Source: Euryarchaeota archaeon UBA202
Lineage (GTDB): Archaea; Thermoplasmatota; E2; UBA202
Direction of reading: 5' to 3'
Length of the DNA stretch: 64,000 bases
Assembly: GCA_002502685.1 (NCBI GenBank)
Contig: DAQA01000013.1
Location: 8,181-72,180 of the forward strand
Shown here piece by piece: positions 8,597 to 17,926 of the stretch. The notes below the pieces were generated by a model. It saw only the letters and a list, made by a program, of their open reading frames with translations, made no database searches and was not told the DNA's origin. How positions within the stretch are numbered: the first letter of the stretch is position 1; each line of letters opens with the position of its first letter. The position numbers and the translations under genes are program-made.

Positions 8597-9235
8597 TTAG
8601 AGATAGATGGCCAGGTGGTCTTTTATATAGGGGTGCAGGGGGATTGTTTCAGTGATGGTTCCAAAGGTTGATGTGATGTGTTGGATTACGTGGTGATATA
8701 TTTTTTGTGGTGGCTGTGTAACATCGATGCTGCGCGCTTTTACCATGAGGATACCTTTTGTACAGGTAAAAAAGGTCATGTTTTTGAGGAACATGTCTAC
8801 CTGGTTTCGTTGCGCGATATCCTGGTAGACAATGTCAACACGTCCTATTTGTGCTTGATAATCATGTGGTTTGTTGGCATCGGCGAGGATGGGGATAATG
8901 TTTGGTCTAAGGCCGCTGAGTTTAAGAAGATCCCTCATGGCTCGTGGCGAAGAGTCCACTGCATAGATGGTTCCCTGAGGGGTGATATCTGAGATGTGGC
9001 TGACAGTTGTTCCATTGGCAGCTCCCAAGTAAAGGGTATGTGTTGCAGAAGTGAGAGATGGGAGTCTGTGGCCATTGAGGATGGCTGCGGCAAGTTTGCT
9101 ATGGTAGGGATTCCATGACCGGTACTCAATATTGTTATAGGTGATGAGTTGTTCACCATGTGTTTTCTGGCCGGGTGTGGGGTTTTTTGTATAGAGTTTT
9201 CCTTTGTGGTAATAGATGTGAGGAAGGGTGTGCAT
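8597..9235 (-). CDS. flpA: Fibrillarin-like rRNA/tRNA 2'-O-methyltransferase
   Basis: Catalytic subunit of the C/D-box ribonucleoprotein that methylates ribose 2'-hydroxyls guided by small RNAs. The 212 residues show the AdoMet-binding motif YLGAANGTTVSHISD, then YAVDSSPRAMRDLL, the acidic segment VDIVYQDIA, and the LMVKARSID strand. Its usual partner Nop5/Nop58 is not next to it; the neighbours are unrelated. It is transcribed alone toward geranylgeranyl reductase. Confidence 0.93.
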   Translation of the reverse strand: MHTLPHIYYHKGKLYTKNPTPGQKTHGEQLITYNNIEYRSWNPYHSKLAAAILNGHRLPSLTSATHTLYLGAANGTTVSHISDITPQGTIYAVDSSPRAMRDLLKLSGLRPNIIPILADANKPHDYQAQIGRVDIVYQDIAQRNQVDMFLKNMTFFTCTKGILMVKARSIDVTQPPQKIYHHVIQHITSTFGTITETIPLHPYIKDHLAIYL

Positions 9236-9316
9236 TATGTGTTGAATGATATTGGTGTTAAAAAAGTCATTCCTATTAATTTAGCATCCCTGTTTTATGG
9301 GGGGAAACAATAGCTC

Positions 9317-10957
9317 TTAGATGGTGATGTAAGGGATAATGTCCTGGGCAATGTTCTTATCATCCAGTGTTTTGATTAGGTCTGACGGGGTGGAGAAGGG
9401 CCTGTTGATAATGAGCCGCTGTGCTCTTTTGCGTCCCACTCCAGGTAGTGCCTGGAGGAGGGATAGGCTTGCGGTGTTAATAGTGAGGGGGTAGGGAACA
9501 CCTGTTACTGATCGCTGGCCGGTGGAGGTAATCTTGATATCCATTTTGTGTCCCAAGGGAATTTGGGTGGGTACGGCAATGAGGAGGGGATAGGTTCCCA
9601 TTTGTCGAAGAAGGGTGAGATTTCCTTTATATGACTCAGTATAGGCATCCCTGAGTATTGTTCCAGGGGGAGTGACTTGTTGGAGCATGGGCCGGTCTAT
9701 TGTTTCTCGTATTTTTTGTTTATGGTAGTGAAAATATTTTTTGAGACAGTGTCCATGTTTTCTATGTGCAAGGGGTGTCTTTGGAAAAGTGATTACTTGA
9801 CGAAGATTGATGCGTCTGATTAAGAGTTTTTTTTCTAGTACGCTGTAGAGAAATCGATAGTTTTCTTCATATGTTTTTTTGCTTTCTCCAGGGAGCCCGT
9901 AGACAAAATTGAGGCCAGGGAGCAGTTCAGGAAGACCATTTCTCCCCGGATGGGCGCCAACCTTATTGAGTAGCTCAATGGCCCTGAGTGCCTCCTTGGC
10001 GTTTACCTTGAGATTATTGGTAGATATGACCCGGGGATCTGTGCTTTCGATACCCAATGCTGCTACATCACCGGGTGTGTGGTACTGGACAATGATGCGG
10101 GCTATTTGTGTACATTCCTGTGGGTAATGGGCAAGTGTCCCCGGGTTTGCATTATCCATATGCAGGGTCTCCAGATGGGGAGCTGCTGCCCGGATACCCT
10201 GATATAATTTTTTTAGTGCCGGGGGATTTGGCCGGGGAAATTCTTTTTCTCCTATACCCTGTGCCTTGTATGAGAAAAGACAGGGTTGATTTCCCAGGCG
10301 GAAATGTTTTATACCCTGCCTGTACAGTGACTGAACTTCTTGGATGATGGATTGTTCCTCCCGAAAAGCAGGGGGGCCTTTGAGGGGCTCAGTGCAAAAA
10401 GAACAGCCACCCATAAAAGAGCGGAAACACCCGTGATATGTTTCCAGTTCAGCAATGACCCGGGGGTAACTGGGATGCTGGGTTACAATTTGGGCGCCTT
10501 GTATCGCAAACTCTTGTATATCCTGGGGTGACTCCCGGATGAGATTTTCAAGATGACCCTCATGTAAAAAATAACTCAATGAAAGACTGGCATCCCCAGT
10601 TATGATATAGTCAAAGACATCGTCTAGTTTGTACTGTTTATGGAATCCATGGAGTGCTGCCGGGCCCGTGAGAATAGCGGGTGTATCGATTGGTTTAAAA
10701 AAAGTCTGAAGTTCCCTCGGTGTGACCGGTTTTCCACCCAGGTATTTCCCGGGAACAGTGGTCCCTGCCACCACCACATAGAGATCACCCCTTGGCAGTC
10801 CCTGGTGACGCAGTTGGTCAATGGTGTAATACTGTACCTGATGACTCTTGTGGGAAAAAATAGCCCCGGCGATATATCGGATAGGGGGACTGATGAAGGG
10901 GGGTACACCCAGACAGGCAGGCTCATCAATATATCCATCGATAAGTATGATTCTCAT
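9317..10957 (-). CDS. COG1031-type radical SAM protein with C-terminal HhH
   Basis: A radical SAM enzyme of 546 residues in the archaeal group with an N-terminal B12-binding-like region and a C-terminal helix-hairpin-helix (LLQALPGVGRKRAQRL). The Fe-S motif is unusual, YHGCFRSFMGGCSFCTEP, with C-x7-C-x2-C rather than the canonical CX3CX2C; this spacing is, as I recall, normal for the group. LGIESTDPRVIS and GLNFVYGLPGESKKTY are later core motifs. The substrate is not known; the HhH suggests a nucleic-acid target. Its start overlaps the stop of the upstream flavoprotein gene by four bases, so the two are coupled. Confidence 0.85.
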   Translation of the reverse strand: MRIILIDGYIDEPACLGVPPFISPPIRYIAGAIFSHKSHQVQYYTIDQLRHQGLPRGDLYVVVAGTTVPGKYLGGKPVTPRELQTFFKPIDTPAILTGPAALHGFHKQYKLDDVFDYIITGDASLSLSYFLHEGHLENLIRESPQDIQEFAIQGAQIVTQHPSYPRVIAELETYHGCFRSFMGGCSFCTEPLKGPPAFREEQSIIQEVQSLYRQGIKHFRLGNQPCLFSYKAQGIGEKEFPRPNPPALKKLYQGIRAAAPHLETLHMDNANPGTLAHYPQECTQIARIIVQYHTPGDVAALGIESTDPRVISTNNLKVNAKEALRAIELLNKVGAHPGRNGLPELLPGLNFVYGLPGESKKTYEENYRFLYSVLEKKLLIRRINLRQVITFPKTPLAHRKHGHCLKKYFHYHKQKIRETIDRPMLQQVTPPGTILRDAYTESYKGNLTLLRQMGTYPLLIAVPTQIPLGHKMDIKITSTGQRSVTGVPYPLTINTASLSLLQALPGVGRKRAQRLIINRPFSTPSDLIKTLDDKNIAQDIIPYITI

Positions 10958-12240
10958 TGTTTTCTCAAGGCAATTTCACATGCTAGGGTTGAGGGAAGAA
11001 AAACAGGGGAAACCACGGGGGCATAGGCGGTTTCAATGCCACTGAATTGCTGTAATGTCATGTTGCAGCTTATGGCTGTGGCAAAGGCATTAATTCGTTG
11101 GGCGGCACCGGGGCCAATAATCTGTGCGGCGCACAATTTTCCCTTTCGTGTCGCCATGACCTTGACACGGATCTCTTCTCCAGGAAGATAGAGGGGGCGG
11201 CTGGATCCCCGAAATGTGCTCACTAGTGGATTTTCTAATCCTGTGCTAAGGGGGCCAACGGCAGCGATTTCCAGATCAAAAACCTTGGTGACACGGGTGT
11301 TTAAAAGGGGAGGAAGGACGGCTTTTCCGCCACTGGCATTAATACCCGCAACTTTTCCCTGACGAACCGCAATACTGCCAAGGCCCACCAGGCATGGTGC
11401 ACCAGTAATGTCACGATATTGGCTACAGTCCCCAATGGCATACACATTTTTTTTGGATGTTTCACATCTTTCATCTATAATAATGCCTCTGTCTGTCATT
11501 GACTCGGGGACAAGATCTAATACCGGCGTATTCCCACTTGCCACAAGGGCAAAATCAGCGCTTATGGTTCTTTTGTCACCCGTTTTCCTGTTTTTTATAT
11601 GAATGTCCATGTCCCCATCAATAGATGTGACCTCATGATTAAGGGTGAGAGAGAGAAGTTCTCTTTTCATAAGTGTGTCATGGATTATAGGTGCCATATC
11701 GGAATCAAGCATTGTGGGAAGCAGAGAGGAATAGTATTCAATGAGGGTCACCGTGACACCCCGTTTTATGAGCGCCTCTGCTGCTTCAAGTCCCGTGGGG
11801 CCTGCCCCAATGATTGCGATATGTGTACCCCGGGTTGCCATTCGCTGGATATGGTGGGCATCATCTAGGGTGCGCAAAAAAGAGTGTTTTTTTGTATCAA
11901 TAGGGAAAGGGGCATGAGAGTGAACGCCTGTGGCAATAATTAATGAATCATATTTTTTTTCCCCATTCGTGGTATAAATGTATTGTTTATCAAAATCAAT
12001 TTTTGTAACAGGTGTAGTGAGATGAAGATCGATACGGGCTTTTTGGAACCATTCATGTGAAAACTCAATAAGTTTATCAGGGTCCACTTCGCCAGAGAGC
12101 GTATAGGGAAGGCCGCATCGGGAATATTGGGAGTAGGGACCTTTTTCATAAAGAGTGATTAGTGCCTTGCGGTTGTTTTTTCTGGCAAACTGTGCAGCAG
12201 TTCCACCTGCGGCCCCGCAGCCAATAATGACAATGTCCAT
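10954..12240 (-). CDS. CoA-disulfide reductase/NADH oxidase-like flavoprotein
   Basis: Pyridine nucleotide-disulfide oxidoreductase of 428 residues. It has the N-terminal FAD motif GCGAAGGTAA, the redox cysteine in SRCGLPY near residue 43 (the signature of CoA-disulfide reductases and NADH/persulfide reductases), a central NAD(P) motif IGAGPTGLEAAEAL, and the second FAD motif YAIGDCSQ. In anaerobic archaea such enzymes reduce CoA disulfides, polysulfide or oxygen. It is translationally coupled to the COG1031 radical SAM gene, an uncommon pairing whose purpose I cannot state. Confidence 0.85.
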   Translation of the reverse strand: MDIVIIGCGAAGGTAAQFARKNNRKALITLYEKGPYSQYSRCGLPYTLSGEVDPDKLIEFSHEWFQKARIDLHLTTPVTKIDFDKQYIYTTNGEKKYDSLIIATGVHSHAPFPIDTKKHSFLRTLDDAHHIQRMATRGTHIAIIGAGPTGLEAAEALIKRGVTVTLIEYYSSLLPTMLDSDMAPIIHDTLMKRELLSLTLNHEVTSIDGDMDIHIKNRKTGDKRTISADFALVASGNTPVLDLVPESMTDRGIIIDERCETSKKNVYAIGDCSQYRDITGAPCLVGLGSIAVRQGKVAGINASGGKAVLPPLLNTRVTKVFDLEIAAVGPLSTGLENPLVSTFRGSSRPLYLPGEEIRVKVMATRKGKLCAAQIIGPGAAQRINAFATAISCNMTLQQFSGIETAYAPVVSPVFLPSTLACEIALRKQ

Positions 12241-12361
12241 GATTTATTATCAAGGATTGCCTTAAAGATTTTAACGGTATTTTTCCCCCTTGGAGAAAGA
12301 ATAAAATAATAAAAAAAAACAGGGAAATGTTATATTGGGGTTATCTTAGGAAAAAGGGGCG

Positions 12362-13333
12362 TTATAGGAGTAGGTTGAATAAAAAACCTAGAATGAATAT
12401 CTGGGGAACCGTAATAATGGGTAACATGAGTGCTGCTTTTTTTCCAATGTTATGCCAGATTAGGCCAATTTCGGTATAATCAGTGGCCACACCAGCCATA
12501 AGAAAGGTGAAACTATTGCCAAATGCCCCGGTTTGGTTAAATATTTCAAAGGCCAATGGTGAGCTTCCCTCGGAACAAACCTCTATGATGGTGGCAAAGA
12601 GAAGAGTGATTGTTAGCCCAAGTAGCGTGGGGCCCATATAGTCCATAAAGAGATGCTGGGGGATAAACCCTCTGGCAAATGCAGCCATGATCATGCCAAT
12701 CAACAGCCACCGTAACACCATTTTAGAAAGGGCCCATGATCCCTGAGCGGTGCCCTTGATGGCTCTAGTTAGGTTGTGTGATGTAAACTTAAACCCGTGC
12801 CATCTTCTCCGTATATCATCCAGGATTGAGAAATCGGCCAGCTTGTTTATATCACCACCTTTCTTGCACTGTCTGCATTCAATCCATCCATGGGTTTCCA
12901 GATGAAGATAGATAAGACCGGTTACCAGAACAATAACTATGGCGGACACCACAATGAAAACGGCATTGAGGCCAAAAAAGCCAAAGAGGAGAATGGTGAT
13001 GGGAAGATTCGCCCAGGGGGATGATAAAAGAAAGGCTATAACGCTTGAGGTATTTGCCCCCTTTTTATAAAGTTCCATTGAGATGGCTAAAATCCCATGG
13101 GAGCATGCACTCATAAGAAACCCCAGAAGAATGGAATACAGAATGGTTCTTTTCCGATGACGGGACAAATACTTTTCAATATATGCCTGGGGGATAAAAT
13201 AATCAATAAGGCCACCAATCAGAAAACCAATGAGGATAGCCCACCAAATCAATGCAAGATAATCCATAAATACCTTAAAGAATGGACGGAGCAATGGTAC
13301 AAAATAGCTGCAGACAAGTAAAATGATTACCAC
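12362..13333 (-). CDS. DUF318/ArsP-type permease, membrane core
   Basis: Polytopic membrane protein with about eight hydrophobic segments, matching the COG0701/ArsP permease family. Conserved parts include LIWWAILIGFLIGGLIDYFIP, MSACSHGILAISMELYKKGA with the family cysteine, and SSPWANLPITI. A soluble loop in the middle holds CRQCKKGG. The GTG at 13333 is only the first available start after an in-frame TAG at 13424-13426. The 31 codons between the TAG and the GTG read on smoothly (CPSC, PWYKEKLY) into the first membrane segment. The natural protein was therefore probably longer and began at 13525 with a YHS/TRASH metal-binding domain. Metal or organoarsenical export is the family-level guess. 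Confidence 0.75.
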   Translation of the reverse strand: MVIILLVCSYFVPLLRPFFKVFMDYLALIWWAILIGFLIGGLIDYFIPQAYIEKYLSRHRKRTILYSILLGFLMSACSHGILAISMELYKKGANTSSVIAFLLSSPWANLPITILLFGFFGLNAVFIVVSAIVIVLVTGLIYLHLETHGWIECRQCKKGGDINKLADFSILDDIRRRWHGFKFTSHNLTRAIKGTAQGSWALSKMVLRWLLIGMIMAAFARGFIPQHLFMDYMGPTLLGLTITLLFATIIEVCSEGSSPLAFEIFNQTGAFGNSFTFLMAGVATDYTEIGLIWHNIGKKAALMLPIITVPQIFILGFLFNLLL

Positions 13334-13423
13334 AAGGCAAGACAGATATAATTTTTCTTTATACCAGGGTTTTTTCGGTGTTGTCTGGCAACTAGGACAA
13401 AATCTTTTTTCAGGATTTATCCC

Positions 13424-13525
13424 CTATTGTTCCTCATATTTTCTGACACAATGCTCACTGCAAAAATAATGACCATGGACGGGGATAGTCCCCTTCATTC
13501 CACAAATAGGGTCTTTTTTATCCAT
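13424..13525 (-). CDS. YHS/TRASH metal-binding peptide in frame with permease
   Basis: A 33-residue frame starting at ATG with CGMKG, HGHYFCSEHC and a final KYEEQ, the pattern of YHS/TRASH-type metal-binding domains (cysteines placed C-x14-C-x3-C). It is followed by TAG and then by the permease in the same frame. A TATA-like GTTATAAGG and a purine-rich GGTGGG precede the ATG. It may be a separate tiny metal-binding protein, but it is more likely the N-terminal domain of the permease, interrupted by a nonsense codon, programmed readthrough or an assembly error. Confidence 0.6.
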   Translation of the reverse strand: MDKKDPICGMKGTIPVHGHYFCSEHCVRKYEEQ

Positions 13526-13765
13526 TAAAAACCCACCTTATAACAGAGATGAATAGAAAGGGCGGTATTAATGGCCTTGCATAACAAAAGAATGATATTC
13601 CAATACACTAAAAAAAAATTAATCACTTTACTGAATAGTAATATCCCAAAAAAAAGAAAAAAACGGGAAATAATCACAGGGTACCTATCATTTCTTTTCA
13701 AGAACAATATTACAGGGAAAAAAAGATACATATGTTTTTAAGACTAAAAACCATAACCCTAGCAT

Positions 13766-16513
13766 ATGAACCAAAGACAGTATCATCAGGTTTTTTATGG
13801 TAAAAGTCTTGTCCTTATTTCATGTCTATTGCTACTTGTGGCAAGTACTGTATTTCCCCTTGGAAGCCTAGCCAGTGAAACCCCGCTAGAATTACCCCGA
13901 GGAGAGACCCGTTCTATACCGGGTTCTTTTGATCTTCGAAATGTGAACGGTACCAATTATGTCACCTCCGTGAAAAACCAGGAAGGAGGAACCTGTTGGA
14001 CCCATGGTGCCGTGGCGGCCCTGGAGGGCAACCTACTGATGACCGGCAACTGGGAATCAGCGAGGGAAACAGGGGAGCCGAATCTTGCAGAGTATCATCT
14101 TGATTGGTGGAATGGCTTTAATACCCATTGTAATGATGATGATCCCGGGGGTGGCGGGCTCACCGTTCATCAAGGAGGTGACTATCGAGTCACCTCGGCC
14201 TATCTCTCACGTTGCGAAGGAGCGGTTCGGGATATTGATGGCCAATCATATAGCACACCTCCTGAGAGGTATAATGACAGTTATCACTATTATTACCCCC
14301 GGGATATTGAATGGTACACCGCGGGGGGCAACCTGGAAAATATCACTATTATCAAAAGCCATATCATGACCGAGGGAGTAATGGGGACATGCATGTGTTA
14401 TGATGACAATTTCATAAATGGTAACTATGTCCACTATCAGCCACCCACAAGTACCCTTGATCCCAACCATGCCGTTGCCATTATTGGATGGGATGATAAT
14501 AAAACAACGACACAGGCGCCACAACCCGGGGCATGGCTGTGCAAGAATAGCTGGGGAAGTTCCTGGGGTTTGGATGGATTTTTTTGGATATCCTATTATG
14601 ATAAACACTGTTGCCAGCATCCAGAAATGGGGGCCATATCCTTCCAGGATGTAGAATTCATGCGGTATGAAAACATCTATTATCACGATTACCACGGGTG
14701 GCGTGCAAGCATTACGGGCATCACTGAGGCATTTAATGCATATACTGCAACAGAGGAAGGATTACTCCATGAAGTAAGTTTTTATACAACAGGGGATAAT
14801 GTCACCTATACCGTAAAGGTGTATGATAGTTTTCAGAATGACTCTCTACAAAATGAGCTTGCCAGCACCACCGGGATTATAACATATACAGGGTTTCACA
14901 CCGTTACCCTGAATACTTCAGTATTCCTCACAGTGGGAAATGATTTCTATATCTATCTAAATCTCTCCAATAGTAAACACCCCATTGATATCACCTCTGA
15001 AGTACCCGTTCTATTGGGATTCAATTCTACACGTGTCACGGTGGTATCTGCTTCGAATCCCGGTGAAAGCTATTACTATAACGGCGTAAACTGGCAAGAT
15101 CTGTATAATTGGAATAATACCGCCAATTTTTGTATCAAGGGACTAATCTCCCCCGCGTTTCATATCAGCTATCCCAATGGCCTTCCCGGCATCATAGAGC
15201 CAGGAAACTCGCCTACCTTAACAATCAAGATAGAGGAAATGGGTGATACCTATGTCCCCGGGACAGGCTATATTCATTATCGGTATGACCAGGGAACTTA
15301 TGAGACTCTTCCCTTGACCCAAAATGAAAGCAACATTTATGAGGTTACCTTGCCCCCTGTTACCTGTGGCAACATCCATGAGTATTATTTCAGCCTGGAT
15401 GGATCAGTTACGGGTACCCTTTATGACCCCCCTAGTGCACCTAGTGAGACATATAGTTTTTGTGTGGGAACACTGACACCATTATTCAGTGATAACTTTG
15501 AGACAGATACAGGCTGGACAGTGGAAAATGACCTTTCTCTTACCGCGGGCGCCTGGGAGAGAGGAATACCCGTGGGGGGCGGTAATCGAGGTGACCCACC
15601 CGATGATTATGATGGGTCAGGGAAATGTTATCTTACAGAGAATGCTTATGGTGATTCGGATGTTGATGGGGGTACTACATGGCTAATATCACCCTCCCTG
15701 GATGTGGCCTTTGCCCCGGATGTAAAAATTAGTTATGCCATTTGGTACACCAATGATTATGGGAGTGCTCCCTATTCGGATGTTTTCCATGTCCATGTAT
15801 CAAATGATGGAGGTGCTACCTGGGTGCTGGTGCAAACAATTGGCCCGAAGTCAGCTCCAGGGTGGACGGTATATAGTTTTTGGGTGAATGAGTATATTTC
15901 TCCCACAAGCCAGGTAAAAGTTCGCTTTGAGGCATCAGACCTAGAGAATGGATCTGTTGTTGAGGCTGGCGTGGATGCATTTCATGTATATCTTTTTAAT
16001 TGCACCAATGTCTTTGAGTATGTCCCTATAACCTTATATCAAGGATGGAATTTAATCACGTGCCCCTTGGAACAGGAGTACACGGCGGAAACACTGGGTA
16101 ACGCAATCACTGATTGTACCGTGGTTATCATGTTTAATGGGAGTAGCCAGACATTCTTGACCCATGTGGTGGGTACACCCCATGATGATTTCCCTCTCCT
16201 GGATGGCGTGGGCTATTTTATCTATGTAAATAATACAACCATTTTTACCCATGTTGGATTCTCCATCCCCAGTATCACGGTCCCTATCTTTAAGGAGTGG
16301 AACCTGGTTGGATGGAGTGACTATACAAATACCACGGCGGTAGCACTTGGTAATGCTATCATCGATACCACGGTTGTGAGCATGTTTGATGCCGAAAGTA
16401 AAACATTTATAACCCATGTGGTAGGTACACCCCATGATAACTTTATCATCACTCGGGGCATGGGACTTTTTATCTATGCAACTGAGAGTAGCATCTGGCA
16501 TGGAGAGGGTTAA
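13766..16513 (+). CDS. Secreted C1 (papain-like) cysteine protease, multidomain
   Basis: A 915-residue exported protease. Residues 10-35 are a signal peptide ([20 protein letters not shown]). The C1 catalytic domain spans about 48-300: [10 protein letters not shown] carries the oxyanion Gln and Cys77, [11 protein letters not shown] has His235, and [10 protein letters not shown] has Asn261. Next comes a lectin-like beta domain (from YHDYHGWRA), a fibronectin-like region, then a jellyroll region ([11 protein letters not shown] to about residue 735). The C-terminus holds two tandem repeats of about 75 residues that begin GWNLITC and EWNLVGW and both contain a THVVGTPHD motif. These end repeats are typical of archaeal secreted proteins and may mediate surface retention. 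The unusually C-rich coding strand differs slightly from neighbours. Confidence 0.88.
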   Translation: MNQRQYHQVFYGKSLVLISCLLLLVASTVFPLGSLASETPLELPRGETRSIPGSFDLRNVNGTNYVTSVKNQEGGTCWTHGAVAALEGNLLMTGNWESARETGEPNLAEYHLDWWNGFNTHCNDDDPGGGGLTVHQGGDYRVTSAYLSRCEGAVRDIDGQSYSTPPERYNDSYHYYYPRDIEWYTAGGNLENITIIKSHIMTEGVMGTCMCYDDNFINGNYVHYQPPTSTLDPNHAVAIIGWDDNKTTTQAPQPGAWLCKNSWGSSWGLDGFFWISYYDKHCCQHPEMGAISFQDVEFMRYENIYYHDYHGWRASITGITEAFNAYTATEEGLLHEVSFYTTGDNVTYTVKVYDSFQNDSLQNELASTTGIITYTGFHTVTLNTSVFLTVGNDFYIYLNLSNSKHPIDITSEVPVLLGFNSTRVTVVSASNPGESYYYNGVNWQDLYNWNNTANFCIKGLISPAFHISYPNGLPGIIEPGNSPTLTIKIEEMGDTYVPGTGYIHYRYDQGTYETLPLTQNESNIYEVTLPPVTCGNIHEYYFSLDGSVTGTLYDPPSAPSETYSFCVGTLTPLFSDNFETDTGWTVENDLSLTAGAWERGIPVGGGNRGDPPDDYDGSGKCYLTENAYGDSDVDGGTTWLISPSLDVAFAPDVKISYAIWYTNDYGSAPYSDVFHVHVSNDGGATWVLVQTIGPKSAPGWTVYSFWVNEYISPTSQVKVRFEASDLENGSVVEAGVDAFHVYLFNCTNVFEYVPITLYQGWNLITCPLEQEYTAETLGNAITDCTVVIMFNGSSQTFLTHVVGTPHDDFPLLDGVGYFIYVNNTTIFTHVGFSIPSITVPIFKEWNLVGWSDYTNTTAVALGNAIIDTTVVSMFDAESKTFITHVVGTPHDNFIITRGMGLFIYATESSIWHGEG

Positions 16514-16665
16514 AAAAGAATAGGAATGATAGAGGGTAATAAAAAATCCATCCTTTTTATGCCCGGGTATGACTTGTGCCTTCCTCTCTAGGGGTTGCCC
16601 GGGGGATGAATGGCTTGGATGATCGGGGGGACAAAATTTTAAATGGGAACAACCAATAAGTTTTT

Positions 16666-17517
16666 ATGGTACGAAAAGCAGTGGTGGCTGGAACATTTTA
16701 TCCTAGAACACCTGAGGCGTTAAAAGAACAGATTCAGCACTGTTTCATGCACCCCCTTGGGCCCCGAAAGATTCCAAAAGTGGGTACCCGGAGAACAATA
16801 AAGGGGGTAATTGTTCCTCACGCTGGCTATATATACTCGGGACATGTCGCTGCACATTGCTATGCTGCAATCGCAGAGAATGGATTTCCTGAAACATTTA
16901 TTATCCTGGGACCTAACCACACGGGACAGGGTTCAGGAGTCGCTTTGGTAACCCAGGGTTCCTGGGAAACACCCCTGGGGGAAATACCCATTGATAAAGA
17001 AACTGCTCCCCAGCTTGTGAAGGGAATAATTGATAAAGATGAAAAAGCTCATCAATTTGAGCATTCCATTGAGGTACAGTTACCCTTCCTCCAATATTTC
17101 AAGGATTTCACGTTTATTCCTATTTCCATGGCCCTGCAGGACTTACAGACGGCACAGGAGATAGGTGACATACTGGGCTCAATCACCAAGGATGCCATTG
17201 TGATCGCCTCCACTGATTTCTCCCACGTAGGTTCTCATTATATGCAGATGCCACCCCGGGGTATACGGGTTGATGAATGGGCTGCTGAACAAGACCACTT
17301 TGCCATAGAAAAGATACTTACCCTAAATGAAAGAGACTTTATGAAAACAGTTATGGAAAAGAATATTTCCATGTGTGGCTATGGATGTGTCACAGCACTA
17401 TTGATCGCTGTGAAAAAATGGGGTGCCACAAAGGCTCGTCTTTTAAAATATGCCACCTCCTATGATGTCACACCGGGTGAATCATGTGTGGGATATGGCG
17501 CTCTGGTAATTGAGTAG
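16666..17517 (+). CDS. MEMO1/Mho1 family protein
   Basis: A 283-residue member of the MEMO family (AmmeMemoRadiSam). The metal-site-like residues are visible in PHAGYIYSGHVAA, LGPNHTGQG and FEHSIEVQLPFLQ, plus STDFSHVG and the conserved MCGYGCV. Its biochemical role in archaea is unresolved; MEMO often occurs with AMMECR1 and radical SAM genes, neither of which is adjacent here. A TATA-like AAATTTTAAAT lies about 25-30 bases upstream, so the message should be leaderless. The stop directly abuts the stop of the convergent prefoldin gene with no spacer. Confidence 0.92.
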   Translation: MVRKAVVAGTFYPRTPEALKEQIQHCFMHPLGPRKIPKVGTRRTIKGVIVPHAGYIYSGHVAAHCYAAIAENGFPETFIILGPNHTGQGSGVALVTQGSWETPLGEIPIDKETAPQLVKGIIDKDEKAHQFEHSIEVQLPFLQYFKDFTFIPISMALQDLQTAQEIGDILGSITKDAIVIASTDFSHVGSHYMQMPPRGIRVDEWAAEQDHFAIEKILTLNERDFMKTVMEKNISMCGYGCVTALLIAVKKWGATKARLLKYATSYDVTPGESCVGYGALVIE

Positions 17518-17886
17518 TTATTTTGCCTTGGAGAGAGATAAAGCATTTTGTATTTTGCTTTGTAGTTCCTGGGATTTTTCCTTGAATCGTCCTTCTTGTT
17601 GCTCCAGTGTTTTTTTCCGTATCTCAAGGGTTTCTTTGTTCTCTATAAGCTCTTTTTCAATTGATTGTTTATTGGGTGTCTGGATAAGGAGTGCACCAAT
17701 GCTTTTATAGATCGGTGTTTTCTCTGTGGTTTTCTTTAATTCTTCAAGTGCTCGTTCGGTATCATTTAACCGGAAATCAATTTGTGTTTTTTGTTGGGTG
17801 ACAAGTTGTAATTGTTGCTGTATTTGTTGTAATTTCCCCAATTGATTCTGTATCTGAGGTGGAAGATGTTTCGGATCTATGGCCAT
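17518..17886 (-). CDS. pfdB: Prefoldin subunit beta
   Basis: Small coiled-coil chaperone subunit that, with the alpha subunit, forms the hexameric jellyfish-like prefoldin holding unfolded proteins for the thermosome. The 122 residues show the expected two helices (PPQIQNQLGKLQQIQQQLQ and a long C-terminal helix) around a beta hairpin containing VYK-like PIYKSIGALLIQ. The gene lies just downstream of asnS with a gap of about 40 bases when read along the minus strand in the opposite order, so the two are separate starts on the same strand. Confidence 0.92.
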   Translation of the reverse strand: MAIDPKHLPPQIQNQLGKLQQIQQQLQLVTQQKTQIDFRLNDTERALEELKKTTEKTPIYKSIGALLIQTPNKQSIEKELIENKETLEIRKKTLEQQEGRFKEKSQELQSKIQNALSLSKAK

Positions 17887-17926
17887 TAAATAGACCTAAT
17901 AGCCATCTCTCTCTTAAAGATTGTGA

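Noticed and set aside
13333..13525. Pyrrolysine-encoded TAG as the main explanation
   Set aside because: TAG is a common terminal stop here (for example M14 peptidase, rpoL, MEMO, cgi121) and no pyl genes are visible; kept only as one option.
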